DNA of 35,000 nucleotides, from positions 1-35,000 of the forward strand of contig JAQGDQ010001057.1 in assembly GCA_030141605.1 (NCBI GenBank), in the 5' to 3' direction. This document shows, one piece after another, positions 19,001 to 25,100 of this stretch (positions are counted from its first letter, which is position 1; the number at the start of each line of letters is the position of its first letter). The position numbers and the translations under genes were made by a program. The notes below the pieces were generated by a model. It did no database searches. It saw nothing but the letters and a program-made list of their open reading frames with translations, and was not told the DNA's origin. This DNA is from Tubiluchus corallicola (Eukaryota > Priapulida > Priapulimorpha > Priapulimorphida > Tubiluchidae).

Positions 19001-19954
19001 TCCTTGCGAAAATATCTGTACGAAAGAGACAAGAATGAAAAGAACATATCCCGCTATCATCATCGTCTTTCTTCCAAACATGTCCGCCAGTGTTGTTATT
19101 GATATAGCACCAACCAACTTGCCAGCAAAGAACATGGTGGATGACAATTCGACATAGATGCTTCTGTCGCACACGAGGTCCCACTGTGAGAATGAAAACA
19201 AAAAAGAGATGCATGGAACATATACCGTGATAGAATTGTAATCTGGCTATTCCAGTGTAACATACGTCACTTTTTTGGTTGGTGCGTTCAGATTGGCAAC
19301 TAGTAGTGATGATAGAATGTGATGAATACGTTATGCATATCAGTTATGCTATAAAAGTATGGTTCTTGTGCAAAAATATACTTTGCTTTCAGACTTCTAT
19401 AACTGTTTTTTCTTGGACAAGTCGTATGATGTGTATCTCAGACCCAGGCGGTGGGCATTGTGGTAGGACATTGTGTGTCGAAAAGGATGTAGCTGAAGTA
19501 ATCAATATTAGAAACAGAATCGACACAATTAATTACCTCGGATGTGACTTTTTGTAAATAGATGTAAATGTTCTTAGAGCACTAGTTACGTTACTCGAAT
19601 ATGCAAGAAAAGCTGACTAGCTACTACTTAACATACCTCTGCGACTATTGTCTTTCCATTGCTTTCATTATACCAGTATCCATGAGTACATGTTGTCGTG
19701 TTCCCGGTGAGACTGCTGAAGTTCACGTATTGTTCACATCTGTCATCGCTATCCGGTATTGCACTTGTTAGATTTACCTCTTCGGGTACGGCGCAATGAA
19801 AGTCGACAGGTGGCGCGCCCTGGAAGGTGATGGCAAAGACGTGCCATGCCAGGATGATGTACAACCACGCAGTGCTGCAGAAGATGAAAAATTGCCATCT
19901 TCCGTATTTCCCGAATCCTGCCAATATGGCATCGACTTCGTTTTTCATTTCCAC
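6842..19954 (-). CDS. Gene B: SLC22-family organic ion transporter, 9 coding exons
   Basis: The joined exons are 19637-19954, 18953-19183, 18537-18733, 17258-17494, 15365-15499, 12889-12974, 11315-11435, 10265-10337 and 6842-7087, in total 1644 nt or 547 residues plus stop. The product should be a 12-helix plasma-membrane transporter moving organic anions, cations or zwitterions. Family marks, in order, are [11 protein letters not shown] with helix 1; a Cys-rich, glycosylatable extracellular loop; [14 protein letters not shown] and DMFGRK (MFS motif A); PESPHWLVTKNR; EIYPTEVR; and PETRGKVLPETLDEW. An in-frame Met two codons downstream (19948) aligns with the gene A start. All junctions are GT-AG except exon 5, which uses GC. 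The frame is intact despite six minisatellites, a LINE 3' end and a hAT MITE in its introns. The substrate is unknown. Confidence 0.93.
7191..7474. repeat. 142-bp tandem duplication in gene B intron 8
   Basis: Two copies, beginning ccgacagaagggc at 7191 and 7333, share cccaggcat, the stretch containing gcaagcgatttccttagtta, and tattgcatatrgggcttgca. The second copy runs on into dispersed repeat family D1. Confidence 0.9.
7440..8475 (+). repeat. Dispersed repeat family D1, copy 1, split by a LINE insertion
   Basis: The segments 7440-7716 and 8384-8475 match 13500-13925 in order: attgcatatggggcttgcat; taaactctcgc; aaagtttgaaaaaataatca; the gcacactgrgat motif; then accagttg and tttcaaacaggtaa. 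The LINE remnant at 7717-8383 interrupts this copy but not the other one, so the LINE arrived after the D1 copies spread. I do not recognise the D1 family. Confidence 0.75.
7717..8383 (-). mobile_element. LINE 3' end: reverse-transcriptase C-terminus and 3' UTR
   Basis: Read on the minus strand, 8383-8101 gives NLEALQITQNKILKLIYH, LKVKEIYDMYCLHFMYQYHN and DHYTRYSVGNYVLPL. After a frameshift near 8100 it continues with KYNAIKIWSSIPREMKTLNL and ends QRYN-stop at 7970. This is the C-terminal end typical of CR1/L2/jockey-type LINE reverse-transcriptase proteins. The 3' UTR carries a gaggagga/tcctcctc hairpin (7817-7858), and the element ends in short repeats of the form attcataa (7717-7750). It is 5'-truncated and dead. 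It lies in gene B intron 8 in the same direction as the gene. Confidence 0.85.
8545..10135. repeat. 46-bp minisatellite array, about 34 copies, each a hairpin
   Basis: The unit runs gtcagagagagtaactcgca, aagcagttcacacttgcgag, tttgtt. Within it aactcgcaa and ttgcgagtt form a perfect 9-bp inverted repeat around a 12-nt loop (for example 8761-8790), so a transcript of this intron would fold into a chain of hairpins. A 9-unit block (414 bp) is repeated: the variants caattcac, aaaacaggtcac and gtcagcaagag recur 414 bp apart between about 9290 and 9960. It lies in gene B intron 8. Confidence 0.96.
10265..10337 (-). CDS. Gene B exon 8
   Basis: The 73-bp exon lies between TATTTCAG and GTAAGT. It encodes [20 protein letters not shown] and the rest of helix 11. 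Length and phases match gene A exon 8. The Arg in SSSVAR occupies the position that is Asp in organic cation transporters and Arg in organic anion transporters. Confidence 0.94.
10433..11165 (+). repeat. Dispersed repeat family D2, copy 1
   Basis: It shares long stretches with the reverse complement of 24650-25135: tgcatttcgccattcg, aaaacaggtgctg, caaacacgtgcaacac, gatgtcatcaatag, taatctattatttaatta and gtgttaaaatgta. An internal part (10555-10640 and 10770-10850) is itself duplicated. The open frame at 10865-11200 is only the echo of this repeat. The type of element is unknown. It sits in gene B intron 7. Confidence 0.8.
11315..11435 (-). CDS. Gene B exon 7
   Basis: The 121-bp exon lies between GTCTACAG and GTAATT. 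It encodes SNGNDVSWIVTAVVSMGKAA, then [18 protein letters not shown], the SLC22 E-[LI]-[YF]-P-T-x-[VIL]-R motif after helix 10. It is three codons longer than gene A exon 7, at its 5' end. Confidence 0.94.
11545..11730 (+). repeat. Dispersed repeat family D3 (GTCACRTGAC type), copy 1
   Basis: It resembles 22100-22230 on the plus strand and 34115-34290 on the minus strand. Shared motifs are aataagccttttcacagttt, acaatcgtcacatgacgtg, aaagccgtctg and ttgttttatgtggact. The centre is a near palindrome. It is probably a small non-autonomous element of unknown class, in gene B intron 6. Confidence 0.65.
12130..12345. repeat. Dispersed repeat family D4, copy 1 (direct repeat flanking exon 6 of gene B)
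   Basis: It shares taaacaaatagc, gaatagaacactacctaatt, tcatacagtagcagaa and cataggtcttataagac with 13110-13320 in the same orientation, about 980 bp apart. Confidence 0.85.
12370..12461. mobile_element. Degenerate right-end fragment of the GGGGTGAGCA hAT family
   Basis: It resembles the right part of the next element: cgaatctata, gaacaaaaaaaattgttcgaa, ctcagccctgctcac. It is directly adjacent to the intact copy, so the intact copy appears to have landed at the end of an older one. Confidence 0.6.
12462..12873. mobile_element. hAT-type MITE with perfect 8-bp target duplication (GGGGTGAGCA family)
   Basis: The element at 12470-12865 (396 bp) starts taggggtgagca and ends tgctcacccccta-like (tgctcacccct then a). 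It is flanked by identical 8-bp repeats ctgctcac at 12462-12469 and 12866-12873. The interior is rich in gaattcgaatcgaacc-type inverted motifs and has no transposase. It ends 23 bp downstream of the gene B exon 6 donor. Confidence 0.92.
12889..12974 (-). CDS. Gene B exon 6
   Basis: The 86-bp exon lies between CAGTCTAG and GTGAGTGG, the same length and phase as gene A exon 6. It encodes [16 protein letters not shown] and then helix 9 residues to LFLPGKK. The donor was fixed by matching the 86-bp length of the paralogue; an upstream CAG has no GT after it. Confidence 0.9.
13110..13320. repeat. Dispersed repeat family D4, copy 2
   Basis: Direct repeat of 12130-12345 on the other side of gene B exon 6. 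It is followed immediately by the 31-bp array. Confidence 0.85.
13341..13527. repeat. 31-bp tandem array, 6 copies
   Basis: The unit is ggctgtcttattgcatacag plus gacttgtgtta, with starts at 13341, 13372, 13403, 13434, 13465 and 13496. The last unit merges into repeat family D1, so the array amplified the left edge of a D1 copy. Confidence 0.95.
13500..13925 (+). repeat. Dispersed repeat family D1, copy 2, with a 23-bp x 3 internal array
   Basis: Uninterrupted counterpart of 7440-8475. Near 13758-13830 the unit gcagtgcacactgggatggcaat-like (23 bp) is present three times; the other copy has it once. Confidence 0.75.
14268..15012. repeat. 29-bp minisatellite array, about 26 copies
   Basis: The unit is tctcagtgttcagtgcagga plus cactctaac, with 25-bp short forms (cactaac) and cattatgag variants. 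It lies in gene B intron 5. Long open frames on the plus strand reflect stop-free repeats and are not genes. Confidence 0.96.
15013..15364. other. Gene B intron 5, exon-proximal part
   Basis: AT-rich intron sequence between the 29-bp array and exon 5, with nothing further recognised. Confidence 0.6.
15365..15499 (-). CDS. Gene B exon 5, with a non-canonical GC donor
   Basis: The 135-bp exon has acceptor GCTTACAG|GGTGACC and encodes [34 protein letters not shown] and then AKLCSER. The donor reads TCAGAAAG|GCGAGT. The paralogue exon is also 135 bp and ends GCAGAACG|GTAAGC at the same codon, which fixes the GC site. The acceptor is the last unit of the adjoining 81-bp array. Confidence 0.92.
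15500..16312. repeat. 81-bp minisatellite array ending at the exon 5 acceptor of gene B, about 10 copies
   Basis: The unit runs cctttgtaagcaaaggtaat, agggaagaaatgattgcagc, acctcttttagttttagaaa, aattgaattttctttgcacaa. Its left edge meets the intron-exon junction: minus-strand CTTTGCTTACAAAG in the units becomes CTTTGCTTACAG|GG at the exon. The unit starts with a 6-bp inverted repeat (cctttg-taag-caaagg). Because 81 is a multiple of three, it produces a 333-residue open frame that has no biological meaning. Confidence 0.95.
16313..17257. other. Gene B intron 4, unique part with a perfect palindrome
   Basis: No gene is seen. It contains a 14-bp perfect inverted repeat (gtaattagtaaaac, one C, gttttactaattac) at 16452-16480 and an (at)n microsatellite at 16983-17003. 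Confidence 0.6.
17258..17494 (-). CDS. Gene B exon 4
   Basis: The 237-bp exon lies between ATTTACAG and GTAAAA. It encodes IIPESPHWLVTKNRLAEAEK, the SLC22 PES-x-x-WL motif of the large cytoplasmic loop, then a Ser/Lys-rich stretch and KTLIDIYRTPSLRIFATLLF leading into helix 7. Gene A exon 4 is one codon shorter. Confidence 0.95.
17597..18560 (-). repeat. 53-bp tandem array of the gene B exon 3 splice donor, about 19 copies
   Basis: The unit on the minus strand contains the last 20 or so coding nt of exon 3 (ACACTGGCATATTATTG) followed by the donor GTAAGAAAAG. The real exon end is at 18537, and about 18 copies follow downstream in intron 3; some are 43 bp because of a 10-bp deletion. Units differ at a few sites (gtgtggc, gtatggc or gtgtgac). 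Reading past any donor gives TGG TAA, so extension of the exon terminates at once. tgcca-gtg-tggca is an inverted repeat within many units. Confidence 0.96.
18537..18733 (-). CDS. Gene B exon 3
   Basis: The 197-bp exon has acceptor TTTGTAG|AGTGCA and encodes APLAGYCLLCEFVPMQSRAW, FWSLGVMLLPPLAL and MTIPLLVTLAYYW. These are helices 4 to 6 of the transporter. It is exactly as long as gene A exon 3. The last Trp codon is split by the intron (TG|G). Confidence 0.93.
18953..19183 (-). CDS. Gene B exon 2
   Basis: The 231-bp, phase 0 exon lies between TCTCACAG and GTAAGT. It encodes [38 protein letters not shown] (MFS motif A between helices 2 and 3) and GYIMYACMRFFIAVFET. It is identical in length to gene A exon 2. 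Confidence 0.96.
19184..19636. other. Gene B intron 1
   Basis: A 453-bp intron without repeats or other recognisable features. Confidence 0.7.
19637..19954 (-). CDS. Gene B exon 1 (N-terminus)
   Basis: It opens MEMKNEVDAILAGFGKYGRW and continues into helix 1 (QFFIFCSTAWLYIILAW). The extracellular loop has Cys residues in DFHCAVP, DRCEQY and TTTCTHG and possible N-glycosylation sites NLTS, NFSS, NTTT and NESN. It ends TIVAE before GTATGT. The donor region is single-copy here, unlike gene A. Confidence 0.95.
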
Positions 19955-20197
19955 TTAGTGCTAAAGGTCGCTATGCTTTGCAAAGTGGACAAGCGTTGCT
20001 GGTGACCAACGACCACTCTTCTATATTTACATTGTACATTTGCTGACAAGCGCACATGTGAGTTGCACAAATAATACATAGATAGGATAAAGAGTACTTG
20101 GTATTTACAAAGCATAATTATTCACTACTGTAATAGACAAATAGAGAATGATATACCTTTATTTAGTACATATTTACATGTCGTGCATGATACAAAG

Positions 20198-20335
20198 ATC
20201 ACAGATGGCACAGCAGTTATTTGCATTTGAAAAATACTAATTATCGGTATCTATAAATTAAAGCATATCACAGATGGCACAGCAGTTATTTGCATTTGAA
20301 AAATACTAATTATCGGTATCTATAAATTAAAGCAC
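20198..20335. repeat. 69-bp tandem duplication
   Basis: Two near-perfect copies start atcacagatggcacagcag at 20198 and 20267. Confidence 0.95.
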
Positions 20336-20617
20336 TACATGTGACAAAAAACTTTGTATAACATAACCAAAAGATCACACGACAACTTTTTTCATATTAG
20401 CAATGCATAGTACCAAAGTTGCGCGAACAACTATAACACACAGGTAATTTATCATATTGCATTGTCTCGGTTTTGCATTGTTTATATGTTTCTTTCTAAT
20501 GTATTAAGTTATGACCCTAGCTTCGATCATTAATTTTATTAGTTAATTTGATTTAACTTAATTTAATTTGAACTAGCCAAACTGCTCAAGCAATCACAAC
20601 CAATTTCATACCAACCA

Positions 20618-20695
20618 CAGCAGCAGCAGCAACAACAACAACAACAATAACAGCAACATAAACAACAACAACATGAACAACAACTATGCAATATT
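20618..20695. repeat. CAG/CAA trinucleotide microsatellite
   Basis: Imperfect cag, caa and cat triplets in intergenic DNA, with stops (taa) inside, so it is not a polyglutamine coding run. Confidence 0.85.
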
Positions 20696-21226
20696 GTTAA
20701 AAATTAATCTCACACTTGTTTTCAATTTGAAATATTATAGCTCAAGTTAGAACAGTGGGTGAAGACAGTACGTGGAACAGCCACACATTCCTAAAAGACA
20801 AAGACGTAGCTGTTCCAATAGCGTGCTCTTATAACTTAAAGATTAAGATATAGATTATTTATCTCCTTTAAGTTTTACAATACATGATAGGCGTAGTCAT
20901 AATTTTGAAAATTTACAAACTAATAGATATTTGTTAGTGATGGTATTGGAGAACCTTCTAGCTAAATTCCAGACAGATTCCAGATAATCACCACATCCAT
21001 CATCAAAGCATGTGGTGCAAAATGAAGTATCTTTCTTTAAATTTCTTTGTTTCAATTGAGTCTTTTGTGTCATCATTTGTTTTAATAGACTCTTGAGTTA
21101 AGTTGAAGACATATATAGTTTTCTTTTGTATTTCTTCCATTCTGAAATGTATTGACATCAGTAACAAATACAACTGTGATCTCAAATACTGTAAAAATCT
21201 ATTAGTTAGGATATATATTTTCTTTT

Positions 21227-21232
21227 TTTATT
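21227..21232 (-). promoter_or_regulatory. Candidate poly(A) signal of gene A
   Basis: tttatt on the plus strand is AATAAA on the minus strand, about 265 nt downstream of the gene A stop codon. The position fits, but hexamers like this are common in AT-rich DNA. Confidence 0.35.
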
Positions 21233-21496
21233 TACAAAATTTACTAAAAATATTCCAAAAAATGTAGCTGTAAATCCATCTGAACCTGTTGTTTTGTTCC
21301 CATCCGGACTGCCGTACTTTATACACCGTTCACAATAAGAAAAAACATGGCTGCCATGGCCATCTGTTGTGCTCATTAGATGAATTCTTGAGGGCACACG
21401 CGGAAGTCGTGAAATCCAACAGGTGGCGTTTCACTGAAATGCTACCACAAAAACACGCCACCTTCGGGTAATGTAAGGCACTAAGATGTTCATGTG

Positions 21497-21745
21497 CTAT
21501 AACCAGACTTCTGCTGTTGCCGACGACGTAGGCTTTGCACTGCTAACAACAATTTGTCCATTCCTGCTTGTCTCCGTCTGTCCATCTCTTATATCCAGCT
21601 GCCCGTGCTCCTTCCAGTACAACCAATCTTCAAGACTCTCTGGCAACACCTTACCTTTTGTCTCCGGAAAGAAGATGATGACAAATCCGGCAAAGAATGC
21701 CAGAGATCCAAACAGAACTGGTTGTAGCCACTTGAATTTTCTCTG
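21497..21745 (-). CDS. Gene A exon 9 (C-terminus)
   Basis: Acceptor TTTTGCAG|CAGAGA. It encodes [20 protein letters not shown] (helix 12), [20 protein letters not shown] and a polar tail ending AEVWL before TAG at 21497. The last three residues, hydrophobic-Trp-hydrophobic, are shared with gene B. Confidence 0.95.
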   Translation of the reverse strand, partial: QRKFKWLQPVLFGSLAFFAGFVIIFFPETKGKVLPESLEDWLYWKEHGQLDIRDGQTETSRNGQIVVSSAKPTSSATAEVWL

Positions 21746-22045
21746 CTGCAAAATAGAAAATGGCAGACTTATGAGTGCTGCTTAACCCTTTCACTACATT
21801 GTTGCAATTTAGCTCGGTCGCATTGACTTTTGAGCTTTTGATGATAACTTCTTGTGGTGTGTTACTAGAATCTTGTGAGCAAACAAATGTCAATTGTTAT
21901 TAAATATTAATATCGAACATGAATTTTATTTGTATGCTTGCTTATACACACATGTGAATGCGCACGCACACACGCACACACACACATACACACATGCACA
22001 CACACACACGCGTGCACACACACACTCGCACACACACACACGCAT

Positions 22046-22101
<56 letters not shown>

Positions 22102-25100
22102 GCTGTAGGTCAAAGGCTAAGTGTATCACAGCAACATGTCTCAACTATAACCGTCGTGTGACATGTGGGTAAACAAAAGCCGTCTGCCACATCAGTTTAG
22201 TTGTTTTACGTGGATTTTTGTTGCATTGATTTTAGGGTCACATTCTTTTGCCCATCTTTGTCTTAGTGAGAATTACCTTGAAATTTTAATGACATTAAAA
22301 TCTGGTTTTAAGACTCCATTTCACGCTTACCAACTGTTCATCTCAAGCTGCAAAAATTTTGCTGAGGATGATTACTTATCTGTCTTAAATTAGAGTAGCT
22401 AAGACGTACCAGTGTTATGGTTAACGGTGCAATCATGGAGCCAACTCTTGCTACACTCGACGACATGCCTATTCCAGAATTTCTGAAAATAATCATCCAG
22501 CTTTAGCGTGACAGCAAGGACTTGGTTTTTGGCTTTCCAACGTCAAGATGTTACATCATTAAGATTTCCGTACTAAGACTAGATGCAGTGATCATTTTTC
22601 GACAAATTTCTCAAATTAGGTAGCAACTAACGATGACGTTTATTATTTATGACTGTGATTGCCAGAATATCTTATAAACCACTGCGGTTTATTTTAACAA
22701 TTTTTACGGGTAATGAATTGGAGAAAGAAAGGAATCGCTGAAACATGACTAGAAGTTCAGCTGGCATAGCATGGAGAACTATGAACTATGAATTTATTTC
22801 TCACACATCAAAATACAATATCGTACACATTAATAAACAATAAATAAAATGATTTGAGTAGTGCGAGGTGAGTGTACGACCATACGGTCATTAACACACT
22901 CACCTTACTTAAATGAAAAAATGATTATAGTTATGCATGCTTCTGTAGATAACTTAATGTAAATAAGGATGAAGTAAATGATGTAATAATTTGAGTAGTG
23001 CGAGGTGAGTGTACGACCATACGGTCATTAACACACTCACCTTACTTAAATGAAAAAATGATTATAGTTATGCATGCTTCTGTAGATAACTTAATGTAAA
23101 TAAGGATGAAGTAAATGATGTAATAATTTGAGTAGTGCGAGGTGAGTGTACGACCATACGGTCATTAACACACTCACCTTACTTAAATGAAAAAATGATT
23201 ATAGTTATGCATGCTTCTGTAGATAACTTAATGTAAATAAGGATGAAGTAAATGATGTAATAATTTGAGTAGTGCGAGGTGAGTGTACGACCATACAGTC
23301 ATTAACACACTCACCTTACTTTAATGAAAAAATGATTATAGTTATGCATGCTTCTGTAGATAACTCAATGTAAATAAGGATGAAGTAAATGATGTAATAA
23401 TTTGAGTAAGACGAGGTGAGTGTACGACCATATGGTCATTAACACACTCACCTTACTTAGATGAAAAAATGATTACAGTTATGCATGCTTCTGTAGATAA
23501 CTTAATGTAAATAAGGATGAAGTAAATGATGTAATAATAGCAAGGAAACATAAGGAAAACATTAAGAAAGGAAAACATAATATGTAATTACGATTTTGAT
23601 ATAGGCTGCGATGAATGAATAATTTCATTTAAATTGATTTATACCTTTTACTAATAAAGTAACAAAGGTCATAAAGACACCTATTAGTATTAGTATGGAT
23701 AACTAATTCCAGGTCTCGAGTTCAAATCCCGACAAGTCCACAATTTTTCAGCGTTTTTCTATCTCATTACCCGTATCACAGTTACCGGATTTTTGATTTT
23801 TAATATTAATGATTTTTTAACAAATTTGGAATTTTTTTGCAAAATAATCTCTAACAAACACACTGGCATAGTAATTTCTATTGGCGTTTCATACAATTCA
23901 TCTTGTAAAGGTTTGTTTTAAGTGCAGATATGAAATGTTAGACTCACCTGACCACTGTAGGGTATATTTCAGCAGTGTACAAATACAGACCCATAAAGGA
24001 AGCCGAGTTTGCTGCCTTGCCAAGTGTTACTACCGTTGTGGTAAGCCAGGATAACCTTTCTGCAAATATAAAGTATTTGTAGGCCTTGTTGTTTAACCCT
24101 TTCAGTCCCAAATTATTTTTTTAATAAGAAATTCTTTTTGGCTCGGTACTTTTGTTCAGTATGTCCATCTTGTTTACACATAATAATTATTTTTTCTACC
24201 TGTGCCCGCGTGCTAAATATAGCCTGTATCCCACGGGATACATTGGGATTCAATGGAAGCATAAAATGTGCTTCATTTTGCAACTGCTGATAATTTTTAA
24301 AGTATTTAAGACATTTAGTATGCATGCTATGCTGATCTGTACAAAGTCGTCTCTAAAGTACTGTACCTTGCGCAGTTTTTTATGCTATGTAGATTTTCTA
24401 GTTTGCTATTTTATCACGATTTTTAGTCTATTGTTATTGGCTTAAATCAAAATAACTATTAACAGATCAAATAACTGTCAGTTTTAAAATTTTATTAATT
24501 TTAAAGGCAGAAAATATTTTCGTATCCCACGAGATACAGCGGGTGTGAAAGGGTTAAACATCAAAGTCAAACTGTGTCAATTAAAATGTGCTGAGAAATG
24601 GGTTATTAGAGAACCAACTACAAAATCCTTCTGCTTTAAAGGAAAAGCATTATTTTTCGTATGCTGCTGTATTATGAAATACAGTAAAAAAAGTACATTT
24701 TAACACTTGTAATAATGCCAAAGTGTTTCTGATAATTAAATAATAGATTAAAAACTTAATTAACAGCGGGCGAGCCCAACTATTGATGACATCACAACTG
24801 AACATAATTTCCAACAGCACAAACATTCCACGAGCGTGTTGCACGTGTTTGCTAAAAGGAAAATTGAAGTTCAGTCGTACGGTACAATTCGACTGAGATA
24901 CACAAAAACTGGCCAAATCTATGTTTAAAATTTAAATTTTAAATCCACCACTGTCTCATCATAAGATTTCGCCAAAAACGTGTGCTACATGAGAAACGAA
25001 CTCAGAGGTGCAGCACCTGTTTTTTGCAGCTCGGCGCAGGTGGTGTATCCATCTAACTAACGAATGGCGAAATGCATATAACAGGACGCGAACGCGAACT

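Larger units (their letters stand above)
19955..21496. other. Intergenic region: gene B 5' flank and gene A 3' flank
   Basis: There is no gene. It holds a 69-bp tandem duplication (20198-20335), a CAG/CAA-rich stretch (20618-20695), and an AATAAA on the minus strand at 21227-21232, about 265 nt past the gene A stop. I see no clear core promoter for gene B. Confidence 0.6.

Noticed and set aside
19955-21496. Possible third SLC22 copy between the two genes
   Set aside because: No PES, EIYPT or GRK-type motif is present; the interval is noncoding with small repeats.
21907-22172. Cys/Val-rich and His/Thr-rich frames
   Set aside because: Translation of a CA microsatellite.
22163-22393. 76-residue plus-strand open frame next to gene A exon 8
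   Set aside because: Its start lies in repeat family D3, it has no homologous frame in the other D3 copies and it has no recognisable motif.
23713-23740. tRNA B-box-like string gagttcaaatccc
   Set aside because: No A box, cloverleaf or acceptor stem is found upstream; at best it is a SINE trace.
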